In this document: positions 9,471 through 20,753 of the stretch, one piece after another
Layout of the letters: the number at the start of each line of letters is the position of its first letter
Position numbering within the stretch: position 1 is the stretch's first letter
NCBI GenBank assembly: GCA_935421135.1
Contig: OW285187.1
Coordinates: forward strand, 10,354,001-10,418,000
Direction: 5' to 3'
DNA length: 64,000 bases
Source of the DNA: Bugulina stolonifera
Taxonomy: Eukaryota; Bryozoa; Gymnolaemata; Cheilostomatida; Bugulidae
Made by a program: the position numbers and the translations under genes
The notes under the pieces: model-generated
What the model was told of the DNA's origin: nothing
Database searches by the model: none
Seen by the model: the letters and a program-made list of their open reading frames with translations, nothing else

Positions 9471-11529
9471 TACAACAATATAGGAGTAAGGTACAAGCAG
9501 ATATATACAATTATGTGCACACAAGAATGAGTGTCAGATGTAAGATACAATTTGGCGTACCATCACAATATTATATTGTTGTTATTGTTATTCAATTTAC
9601 TGTTTAAATATAACAAACACTGAACTGACCACATCACAATACAATGCCAATGTGAACTACTGTATGAATCGCATGACATGCTAGCGACCTACAAATTTGC
9701 CATCGCCTAAGTTGTTCAAGAAAAGTTTACTGGTCCACTATATTTAAATATAACTCTGTGCATGGTCAATTTTTACCAGTTTTTCTTGTAATTTCCCATG
9801 TAACATTCAAGACACAAACAACATGTTCAGATGTAGCCACAATGCATTGGCACTCTTTGTCAACCCCAATATGGTACTTGTTTGTGATGCTCAAGCTTAT
9901 AGTGTGGTAAAGCACAAGTACCGAAGTGCATCTCTCACCATTCCACCCAAACTATATCATATCGTTGAAATCTAAGCTAATATTTATTATTAACTATTAT
10001 GATGCGTATGCACGCACTGTTTTAAATTTATTAAATTGTAGTGAAGCAAATTAGTATAATGCAAGTGTTGGTCGAATCAAATAATTCACAACATTGTTCT
10101 GTCTTTGATATATTTTATTAAACTTTGGGGTGTCTTTTAGTTTTCATATAAAAAATGTCAACAGTTAGACACACCTAATTTGTCTTCTATTGTTACTTGT
10201 GCAATATTATGGTTGTGGCTAAATAAATGTGAATGACACACAGAACAGTAGCTGCAGAAACTTCACATACCCATTGAGTTCAAGACTAGCAGTGATCATA
10301 GGCATGCAAGACGCCATATTAGGCCTGTAACGGCGAACCATTTAGGTAAAATCTTTTTTCAATTGCTATGATTCGATGCCATAGACCCAGAATGGCACTC
10401 TAGACTATGTTCTCTCACTAGCCCTACTCCCTCACTTTATGGATCTGGTGGCACCCGCTAACCCAATGGCCCCAATCACAAACAAAGATAGACGATTTCA
10501 TAAAACAATGCAGAATGCAATACTTAGTATCTAAGAGTGGTATTGCAGTGACTCACTGTTCAGATGGGAATAATAATGCGATCCTTCAACACCCACTGAG
10601 TTTGATCATGGGTCATTGCATAAACTTACTACAATATTATTGTGCAATGGGATAACATTGGAGTTGCATTCTTCCTTCCACTGAATGTATTGTTTTATGT
10701 AACAGGAAGTTAGTGTTGTTGCTAAGCAACTTCATAATGAAACAGCCTCTGGTGTTGTTATTCAATAACACTGCTATACAATCTAGAGACTAACGCCGCT
10801 TAGTATTGTATTAAAGCTTAGTACTAGTATTCAAGGCAGCAGTGAACTACCTTTATTGCTTTTGTTCTTGGTCTTAACACATAGCAACTGGTATTGGAGT
10901 GTTGACACTGGAAAGTAAGTCAGTTAAATGTAACATAACATATTATTTTCATATAGAATAGTGCTATACCATTGCACCAAGTCAACAGCATAGTTTGGTA
11001 TATTTACACAGGAATGCACACTCAGTGTAATCAGTGTTATACCTGTTCACGGTTTCTACTGAGTGATTGTGTGGATCACTATTAAATTATTGTATTCGTT
11101 AGATGATTGCTGTAGTGGAGAGATCTAACTAGTGTTCTATCACATCACCACCATTTGAGTAGATGGGGAATTCAGCAGTAAGTTTGTACTGTACATACTG
11201 GTTACTGGCACAATATCTGTATTACACTCGGTACATGTTATTTTATTTCTATTGCCATCGCCATGTAATAACAGAGAAACCACTTCTCCTGTCGAAGTTT
11301 CGATGAAGAACTCTGGTTATTCGAAATTGCACTAACTTTGCAAGTTGTAGATTTAATTCTTCTGTTAGGCGCTGTGGAGGAGCAATTTTTATAGCACTTA
11401 GTATGTGCCAATGTGTGTGATTGGAGGAAGTAGGTTGGGGTTGCGCTACAGACTGCACCTTTTAGTTATTAGCTATTGTATTCTAGGTATACTAAATTGC
11501 CATCGATACATTAAAAATAATACTGTAGA
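9471..11529. other. Intergenic, no exon recognised
   Basis: About 2 kb without a supported exon or transposon. It holds the X-box-like palindrome at 10718-10730 and presumably regulatory sequence for the ARM-TIR-SAM gene that starts at 11885. Confidence 0.5.
10718..10730. promoter_or_regulatory. Perfect X-box-like palindrome GTTGCTAAGCAAC
   Basis: Two perfect inverted half sites (GTTGCT / AGCAAC) separated by one base, about 1.15 kb upstream of the ARM-TIR-SAM start. It resembles the RFX X-box, although the spacing is one base where two is more typical. The same motif with one change precedes the TIR-only gene at 5002-5014. Confidence 0.35.
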
Positions 11530-11662
11530 CCATGGGCACTAATAAACTATTGATCATAATTAAAAGTTGTCTTCTCCCAATTTATCTTCCTCTTCTTTTT
11601 TCTCCAGCAAAAAAAGAGCAAGATAAATTATAATCAATAGCTTGTTAGTGCTCATGCCGTAG
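11530..11662. repeat. MITE-like element with ~30-bp inverted ends
   Basis: The left end reads GGGCACTAATAAACTATTGA followed by TCATAATTAAAAG. The reverse complement of the right end reads GAGCACTAACAAGCTATTGA followed by TTATAATTTA. A single related copy (GAGCACCCATAAGCCACTGA, TCATAATTAGGAG) lies at about 4917-4955. The interior contains GTTGTCTTCTC, a motif that recurs across the window. It has no coding capacity and is probably a non-autonomous DNA element. Confidence 0.6.
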
Positions 11663-11884
11663 ACCTATTACATGTATTACATTTTAGTGCTAGTACAAAT
11701 GTCTATGCCTTATTTCTATGGTAATACACCTTCTATCTGAAGTAGTAATGGGCATACCATAATGTTTAAAACAAGAGATGAGTTCACTCTGAAACGCTTT
11801 GTGGTGTATTAGCATGTGGTACGGTGTAACAAAACAAAATAATATCTTATTATAATTATATGCAATTAGTAAATGTTGTAGAGT

Positions 11885-14800
11885 ATGGCAGATCAGTTAC
11901 CGGAAATAAGGGAAACTGGATTGACTACCCAAAACAATGATGGCCCTAGTTATGGCAAGGCAGGTATGAGTCAGCAGCAGTGGGATACAGCTGACAAGGA
12001 TGCTACCGATGGTGGAGAAAAAAATAAAACAGAGAAACTGAGTCCTAAGGCGCCAGCCGAACCTGATCTTGATTCTCCGGCCTGTCTTACAGACGGTTCC
12101 AAGGAGCAGATCCCTCGTGATTATATCCAGAAATGGAAAATTAATGACGGAAATAAAAAGCAGAGAATGAAAGAAATTGTCTACACCCTTGACCTACTAA
12201 CTTCTAAACCAATAAATGAACTTGTGACCAATGCTAAGCAGTATGAAAGGGATTTTTAGTGAGTACAATTTTTTCTACATGTATTTATTATACATGTATT
12301 TCCTGCAAAATAGTATTATAGGTAAATTTTCAGTACTGCAATTTGGGTAAAACCTGTTGCAGTTGGAAATTCCATTGTGCATCTTGCTATTACATGGCCT
12401 GGGAATATGAAAGTGCACGTCCACACCAGTCAGTACGCATAAAGATTATTACAGACCTGTATAATTACAGCACTTGGGGTTATTGTGCAGGTTGAAATTA
12501 TAATTTGCTTACATGTGGGAAACAACTTTAGATTTCAGAATGTCTCTTTCAAACATGTAGCAGTATGACAGTAGAATATTAATAATAATGTTATTCGTTA
12601 AATTGTAGCCTACTGAGTAAAGGACTGTACCGAGTAACCAACGACAAGTATGAAAACAGAATGTTGGTGCTGGAAACCTTGCTGAAGGCAGATCTCATGA
12701 GCTTTCTTAAAGCCTACTGGAAAGAAGTCATGGCCGAGTTTGAAAGAAAGAAAAAAGAAACTGATTCTAAAATGAACAATGGCCAAATGTGGAAACAATT
12801 GGCTGAAGACAAAAGCCATGTTGTCGATGCTCTTACCAACTGCTATCATATGCTAGTCATAGTCTGGAATGGTAGCGATATGAAAGCAGCAAAGAATTTG
12901 GCGCTGATGTATAATAGTACCACAGGCTTGATTTTAGAAGGTTTGGATTGCTATATGTTTCCTATAGACAATGTACCGGCAGCGCATCCCCAGCATAAGG
13001 CGGTGAAGGCTTTCTTAGGAATAATACATAACTTTTGCAACAAGCACGACAGTTCAATAAGTGATTTGAGAGAAAAAAATGCACTGCGTATTATTGCCAA
13101 ATACAGAAACAGTGGTGCTGACTCGCTAAAGGCAAAGACTATACTAGCATGTTCTTACCTTTTATCAGAAGAAAATGATAAGGAGAAATCAGTCATAGAA
13201 CTTGGGGAGAGTGATATCAAGTTTCTCATAGTCGTGTTAAAGGATGCCATGAAAAGCCCTGATGAGCATTCTAAACTCTATGGGTATCACGCTGAAGAGC
13301 TCATTGTCGGCCTTAATAACATAGCTGTGATCGACAGCAACAAAGAGCGACTAGTTGATGCTGGCATCCTTCCACTGTACGTGGAGGCAATGAACCGTAA
13401 TAAACCACATCTTCAAGAATGTGCCGCTCACGGTATTTGGACTTTGGCTTTCGACGAAAAAAGTAAACAGAAGATCAACGACGAACCTGGCTGCATGGAT
13501 GGTGAGTAATTGTATAGGATATTCCACAAAAATTTGCAGACTACTAAATTAATATTTTCTGCCAATGTCTTTGTTTGCCACCCGTGAATTCTGCAAATAT
13601 TATTTATTTGATGCATTTTATAATCATTTAGCTCTCCGAAAGTTGTCCAAGTCGTCAACCCGTGCAGTAAAAGAAGAGGCCAATGGTGCTCTCTGGAAGA
13701 TGGAGGGAGAAACAAAATATCTGGAGATGGCCAACGCAAAGAAAGTCACACAGGCCCCAACTACCAAAAGTTGGTATATAGTAACGCTCCCCATGTTTGC
13801 TATTCACGTCGACAAGCATATATTTTATCATTTTTTCGCTTGCACAAAAATTATATAATGTGATGCTTGCAGGTATAAATCTATGAACTTCTGATATACT
13901 CTTCTGATAATTGTTGTCAATTATTCAACATAGACATTTAGTTGATAGATGGATGGTATGGTATATAGCCTGTGAGAAAGACTTATATACTAATAACTTC
14001 ATAAAAACTTATTCTTCTCACAATTCTAAGTCTACAAAAGACAACAATATTGTTAACCAACATACATTTGGAATTGTGAATATATTACTATGCTCGCATT
14101 TCACAGAGAAGTTGAAGCATATAATGATTAGCTACCAGTGGGATGTACAGGAAGAGGTCCTGAGGCTAAGGAAAAGGTTAAAAGATGCTGGATACAGGGT
14201 GTGGATTGATGTGGAACAAATGCGTAAGTCTGTAACCAAATTTGATATTTTCTACAATTTAGATGCATAAACGTATTATTAAAATTGAAGTTTTTAATGC
14301 ACGGTATTAAAGGGATTTTGGTGTAAGTCAATGGAAAACATTTAAAGTATTCTGAATGAGACTGCAGTCTTTTTCCCTGTTGAGAAAATGAATTGATCGA
14401 AGTTTGACCTTCTGGTTTCACTTCTTAAAACTGAGTGCATGAGCTATGACATCCTTTAGTCTAAAGTACAAACCACTATAGAATTGATATAGATGAGATC
14501 TGTTTATGGGATATGACAGTAAAATATAACAACTAGGCATGTTGGGTGGCATATGGCAAGTCCTATCACAATGTTATAGACTTCACATCTAGCTAGCTAT
14601 TTGGTAGCTATCAAAAGCTTCTACAATCACCAAAATGATATATGAATATTTGAGTCGTTAGATCTACCCACTAACATATATATCTGTATAATTAAACATG
14701 ACCTCACTATGATGATTGCTGCTGCTGTACGTATGGCATCTTTGTATTGTTTAAAGTCGTCTGCTCGCTTTCCAATTGGTTGGAACACCCAATTACTGTA

Positions 14801-16422
14801 ATAGTATACAATATACAATTGTATTATTGCTATATTATACTATTGTAAATACAGACAAGAGTGGAGACACTTTGGTTGCCATGGCGAAGGCTGTGGAAAA
14901 CTCTGCACAAGTAATTCCAGTTCTGACAGACAAATACCCAGCTAGTAACGCCTGCAGACAAGGTAACACAGATTGACTTATTCATTAGAATACAGCATGC
15001 CAAGTTCAGACATGCTGCTCAAAACAGCATGCAATGTACTCTATCATATTTTGTCGATCTTTCATCTAATTGCAAGTAGTATCTCAGACTAAACAAATGT
15101 ACGCTAATCCATTATCATCAACAAATTTTGGTAGAAATTACATTTACATTAATAATAGCAGTACCATTTACCATTCCAGTTTTCGTAATTTAATTGTGTT
15201 ATTTAACTTACTTATATTATTCTAATAATTGCCTTAGATTGTATGCTACATAACAACTTCAAAAATATCTATATATTTGTAAAGTAGAGCATTTCACAAG
15301 TGGTGTTGTTCGTTTGCTCATAACAGAGATTACATATGCCAACAAGCTAGAGAAACCTTTGGTACCGGTGAGACTTCAGGCCAAGTACAGACCAGAGGGA
15401 TGGCTGAGTATGTTGCTGGCTGGTATCTTCTTCTATGACTTGACCAAACCTAAGGAGTACGAGCAGAAGATGGCAGATTTGATTAAATCACTTAGTAGCG
15501 AAGCTAAAATCCTACCGGGAGAACGTAAGTCATACTATATACATACATGTCTAGTTATATATGCACTGTTATCATATACATCTATTCATTTCTAAACTCT
15601 GAACAAAATCAGTTTTGTGTTTTCACTAAAAAGTTAACTTTTCAAATTATTTTACATTACACATTCTTAAGTGAAGTAGAATGCATATTTTTATATATTA
15701 TACAGTGCGTATATATTATACAGTGTGTGTCAATGATATAATAGTTGTATTTATTTGTTATTATAAATGCAGCGGAAGACGTAGATACAAACGATGGGAA
15801 TGAAGTATCTGCACCGATCACCAAGGAAGTAGTTCCAACTCTAGGAGCAGCCCAGGATTTTGGTGACCATGATCTCTCCATGTCAGCTGGAGCTTCCAAT
15901 ATCAAAACTGTATTTAATGTAACTCAACTAAAATGCACCCAGTGGACAAAGGAACAGGTGGCTGATTGGTTTAAAAGTATTGGATTGGAGAAGTATAATA
16001 AAAAGTAAGTTTGGTTAATTTTAGACCATTCTATGGCTTACCTTGATTGATATACTGTAGTATAATTGTGTGACATGACTGTGCATTAAGTATTCCTACT
16101 GTATGAACCAGTGTGCATCCTAATCATTTCTGATGTTTCAGCTTTGATATTATTTTTGTGAATTTTAGACGTACTGAGACACTGACGTTATAAAGCTAAA
16201 TAAATCAAAAATTAAAAGATGTCTGTTAACTGATACTGTATTGTACTCTAACTTTGTAGGTTTGGTGGGCTGGATGGCAGACTACTTGCAGAGTTGGCAG
16301 CTATCCAGTTCATTTCCCCAGACTCCTACTACCAGATGGTGCGGCAAGATCACAGCATGTCTATGGTTGATATACTCAAACTAAACGCATCCTTGAGGCA
16401 GCTCAACTCGAGAACTTATTAA
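11885..16422 (+). CDS. ARM-TIR-SAM protein (740 aa)
   Basis: Exons: 11885-12258, 12609-13501, 13632-13769, 14107-14223, 14855-14962, 15327-15524, 15773-16004, 16260-16422; the phases all close and the frame ends in TAA. Residues 1-125 are a polar, low-complexity lead. Residues about 170-460 are helical with ARM-like repeats, for example ELIVGLNNIAVIDSNKERLV, then LQECAAHGIWTLAFD and VKEEANGALWKM. Residues about 470-605 are a TIR domain (HIMISYQWDVQ, GYRVWIDVEQM, NSAQVIPVLTDKY, EKPLVPVRLQAKYRPEGW). Residues about 665-735 are a SAM domain (WTKEQVADWFKSIGL, LDGRLLAELAAIQFISPDS). It uses the same domain types as SARM1, an NAD-cleaving signalling enzyme, but in a different order (SARM1 is ARM-SAM-SAM-TIR). 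Where the neighbouring TIR has Glu after DIEQM, this one has His. The donor of exon 3 (GTTGGT) is unusual. Likely a cytosolic immune or stress-signalling protein; its enzymatic activity is uncertain. Confidence 0.87.
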
Positions 16423-17425
16423 CAGTATTGGAGTTGCCTTCTCTCCCTCGAAAGGAGCTGAACATATTGGATGTCATATATAATTTCGCTAGATCACTAC
16501 AGGGAACCATTTAACTCCATCCAAAGAAGGAACTTCAACAAATAAGTCATTCTAGCTCTATTCTCTTTCTAGCTGTGGTTTCAATAACACCACCGAGTAA
16601 GAGAAAATAAGGCAACCACCTAGTCCCCTCAAACTTGTACTGCGAGGGATCTGACAATTTTCATGCTATATTCAAATGCACTTTCAGCTGACTGTTTAAG
16701 TTTCAGTCAAAACTGGATTTTAGCCAAACATTTGATCCTAATTTTAATGAACGTTTTACGGCATTCGACTAACTTACCTACATGTACATGCCTACATGAT
16801 GATCACTTTTTAACACTTACATGTTACATGTTATTTTCTTACGTAACAGATGGCATGGCGGGACTGTTCTTGTTCACTTGCTTTAACTAATAGCACAAGG
16901 TGAGTATAAAAGGGACTTGAGGGCTCATAAACACTCAGTATAACTGCTATGGGTACTAGGTTCTTGTGAAACTGTAACAGTATTGTATTTAATGAACTAT
17001 CATCTAGGAAACTGTTTTTGTCCTAATATTTTTACACCATTCCTATATGGACAAAATGCTTTTGTATCTGTATTTTTGAATGTTATTATTCTGCAAGGTT
17101 ATGATTGTAGCGAGGAAGTGCTGCATACAAACCAAATCCCTCCATTATTATTTATAGACTATGAATAACATACATGTACCTAAGGTCTTAAAATGAGGAA
17201 ACTGGTGTCTGGTGAAGTTACTTCAACTTGACCACAACACAGTTATATTTTTACAAAACATCGTAACATTACATATATCTACACATTGTCCATGTAATAA
17301 AGCTGGGCCACACCTTATTGTCAAAGCTGCACTGGTGTATTTACATGTACACGTGTATATGTATTTATATTATAACAATACATGTATGATATAATTTATC
17401 TGGGTTGATACTCATTATTGGAATA
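16423..17425. other. 3' flank, nothing recognised
   Basis: Follows the stop of the ARM-TIR-SAM gene and presumably includes its 3' UTR. No further exon or transposon end is recognised. Confidence 0.5.
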
Positions 17426-17429
17426 CACG

Positions 17430-18240
17430 GTGTGATCATTAAACTTCAGGACTAGTAAGTGGAATATAGTTCAAACTATTGCATTTTTTACATATTCAAA
17501 ATCACCACCTTCAAGGTACATCCCTTCAGAGTCTACAAAATGCTTCCAGCTGCTTTTTAGCGATTCCATAGATTTTTAGAAGCTTTTTTTCTTGGAGTTG
17601 TCTCACCGGTTCCACTATGGCTGACGCCTGACTGAATGGTAGAAATGTCCCCAAAACTGATGATTGTGACTTTTTTCTGGGTTATACTCCTACAACCATG
17701 ATGCATTACCTGTGGTAATGCTTTGGAGAAAGTTTGGTTCAGTTTTTACAGCCCCTAGCAGATCAACGCACACTTAAGTGGGTCCTGGTGGCGATGTCTT
17801 TGTTCTTCTTCCAATAATTTTGGGACAGACCTGGCGCTTACTCTTCCCATACTAAGGTTTTTGGTCAGAATCTGCTGAACTGCTCAAAATACAAGGTTAA
17901 GCTCACCGGCTATCTCCCTGATAGTCAACCTCTTCTCTGACATCACTTTTTCTTTCGCAATTTCAATGTTTTCATTGATGTTCGAAGTTTTCGGCGCTTC
18001 AGGTCTTTGGTCATTTTTAATGAACTCTCTATTTTTGTTGAATCTCTTAAGCTGCCCAGAAATTCTACTATGACGTAGAGTATTATTTCCTTAAACAGTT
18101 TGCAACATTTCATAGGTTTCTGTTGCACTTTGACCAAATTCTACACAAAACTTCACTGACGCTGAGTGCTGTCTCTGTTGAAAGAATAGTGAAAAGGGAA
18201 AAAAATGGCTTCTGCTCAACCTCTAATTCTCACCTATCAT
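17430..18240 (-). pseudogene. Second mariner-like transposase pseudogene
   Basis: Read on the minus strand, the sequence gives FGQSATETYEMLQTV, then KEKVMSEKRLTIREIAGELN, then LTKNLSMGRVSARSVPKLLE. These are the N-terminal helix-turn-helix segments typical of mariner transposases. Stops and frameshifts interrupt it (after LQTV, after LNLVF and elsewhere). Near 17430-17530 it gives a degenerate mariner C-terminus resembling ...GMYLEGGDFEYVKNAI. Most of the catalytic domain is deleted. It is a different, older copy than the one at 2774-3717, and its terminal repeats are not clear. Confidence 0.75.
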
Positions 18241-18319
18241 CTCAAGATATTGAACCAGTCTTGGTATTTAAAGATCGTACATGTATAATATTCCCTCAAC
18301 TACAACAACACTGTCACTC

Positions 18320-18420
18320 CAGTGCTTTTTTTGTAGGGGGCTCTCTGGGCTCCCGGGAGCCCCCTCAAACAATCATGGTTTATTGAGGGGGCTTCCGGGA
18401 GCCCCTTCAACAAATTGCCA
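18320..18420. repeat. GC-rich inverted segment (GGGGGCT...AGCCCCC)
   Basis: Two imperfect copies of GGGGGCTYCCGGGAGCCCC in about 90 bp, each nearly palindromic. A related block, GGGAGCCCCCTCAACTG, lies at about 19896-19912. Probably a fragment of a DNA element, but I could not demonstrate a target duplication. Confidence 0.4.
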
Positions 18421-20753
18421 CCCTTTAGTTTACAGAGTAGCCCTAACCAGGCATCATGCACGATGCATCATATTAGGAACATATTAGTTGTTACCTGGTA
18501 CATGTACATGTATATAAACAAAACATGGTAAACTTCAATGTACACTATACTACACTATAAAACATATTTATTGTAGCGAGCAGCTACATGTAGCTAAGGA
18601 CAACAGCTAACCTTGCACGTATTACTACACTGAACGGGCCGTCCCAGTGTATTTATGAATATATATAATGATATGTTTTTACCATTTCTGCCCAACTTAT
18701 CACATAGGCAAAAATTAGCTCGTGCTAGTCAATCTCACCTATCACTTAGTGTAAGTAAAGTGTAGGACAGACAGACCACATTACTACAGTGTACGTAAGA
18801 ACTTTACAATATAAGTCAGCAGAAAACCAAAGAGAGCTGCAAGATGTAGCATCTAGTTTGAAGGAAAAGATTATTTAGATTGGCGCAACATTCAACATCA
18901 GATGGGTGACCACTAGCCTGAGAACTAAAAAGCTGTGCAGAACTCCTTCAATAGCCTCTCTTCTTATAGACACTATAGTCTCTAACTTGTTCATTTAATG
19001 CAGTTGGTCCTTCACTGGAGTTATTTGTGCCCAGAGCCTACATTGTATGTTATGTTATAACGTGATGGAGAAAATGGAGGCACAGCACAGTCGATGAAGA
19101 TGCCAAATGAGAGACAGCAGTCCAGCACAACAAAGATGAAAAATTTTCTATCTTTAGGGAAATCTTAGCACAATAATTATAATCACTTATGACATTAATG
19201 TGTAGGATGTTTTGCATGCAAGGGATTTGTCTTTTGAGCAGCCAGAGACTTGTTAGGCATCCATGAAAACCCCAGTCCCTGACCAGGGTTTGAACCCGAG
19301 GGCCTCTACGGCAACTAATCACCTGGCACAGCTGAATGGAATATGCTACTCCTACACCAGCTCAGCAACCTTAGAAAAGAAAACTTTTCTGATGAGCAGT
19401 ATGCTCTGAGCCAACTGCACACAAGGAGGTAGGCCTACCCCTCATATTACGGCCACCTTGTTATATGTAGGGTGTTAAGGGTTTGACCTTCTTTTATATA
19501 TTAAGATATTTTTAGCCAAGGAATTTGGCTTTTGAGCAGGTATTTTCATGGGTGTGACACAAGTCTCTAACTCCTCAAAAGACAAATTGCTTGCATAAAA
19601 AACCTCCCATATAAAAAGGGCCAAACCCCCTAACACCTGATAACATTGTGCTTTACAAATTTGCAATTCGGAATTTATCCCGGAAGATAGCTTATTTTAT
19701 ACCCGCATAACTGTTCTGCGCAGAGCTACTCCCAATTTCATTGTTTTTTTTTAATTACAAAGTGGTAACACACGTGTAGTGCAATCAGCAAAACATTTGA
19801 TCATGAGTTCTATAAGATGCATGAACCGAATGCAATAGGAGTGCTGTGGAGCATGTGAGAAGGTGAAAGGAGAGAGGGAACCTGAAATTTGTAGGGAGCC
19901 CCCTCAACTGATCTTACAAAAAATCACTGTTCTGTAGCTCTCATTGGACAAACCAACAATCCAAATGAGATTAATTTAGCAAAGAGACCAATCACACTAA
20001 TAGTGAACGTTTTTAAAGTTTTTATTATGTAAATATATAACAACTAAATTTTTATAATGATTAAATAAACATGCAAGACCTGGTTGAGCAGATAAGAAAG
20101 TTGAAGGCCTTTCTACTACTAAACAAGAACAGAAAAGAAGAGCAATGATTGGTTAAATTGTTCTGAGGGTCTTACTTGATTAATACTAGTCCAGTCTACA
20201 ACACCTACGCAGTGCATTGTGATAATAGATATACAAGTTCACATTTAAGTTGTATTGTGTAGAGACCAGGGTCTAGCATGGGTTGCCTTGGTTACTAATA
20301 CACAATCTAGAGTAATATTACTATTAGTGTATACAGATTGACTTAATATTCTTGTGCATTAAAATTGAAAAATACATGGAATATTAAAATAATAATAAAA
20401 TATATACAATAGTATGGAAAACAGTAACTTTGTTCATATGGCTGCCTTAAAATATAATAATACAATAATACAAAGTGTTGGATGAAGGATTCATCTACGT
20501 ATAAAAAGAAAACATTTCTATCAATAATTTGAACAAAATTATTCATGCCATAATTCCAGAATAAGGATATCAATTATGGAAGAGAGCATCCTATTACTTG
20601 ACATAATGATACCAGAAGAGGGACGACTCTTGGGTAGTTTGTGCTGCTATATTCGATGCTACTAGAAGTTAGTGAGTATTGATGTACTCTCCATTAATAT
20701 TGGAGCTATCCAAGTCTATCATCTGGTAGCTAAAGTACCATATACTAGGCAGT
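18421..20753. other. Intergenic with one SINE-like segment
   Basis: No gene is seen between the second mariner and the last exon of the srGAP-like gene. At about 19225-19325, minus strand, a tRNA-like promoter is suggested by a B-box-like GGGTTCAAACCC. A loosely related stretch (TTTTGAGCAG, CATG and a CAAGTCTCTAACTCCTC block) follows at about 19530-19600. The rest is AT-rich without features. Confidence 0.4.

Noticed and set aside
19387..19412. CTGATGAG at 19391 as a second hammerhead
   Set aside because: The core continues CTGAGCC rather than GAAA, and no stem III follows.
18320..19930. Possible hAT-like element bounded by CAGTGCTTTTTTTGTAG and an inverted match at 19913-19929
   Set aside because: The ends are only partly complementary and the 8-bp flanks (TGTCACTC and TTCTGTAG) do not match, so no target duplication supports it.
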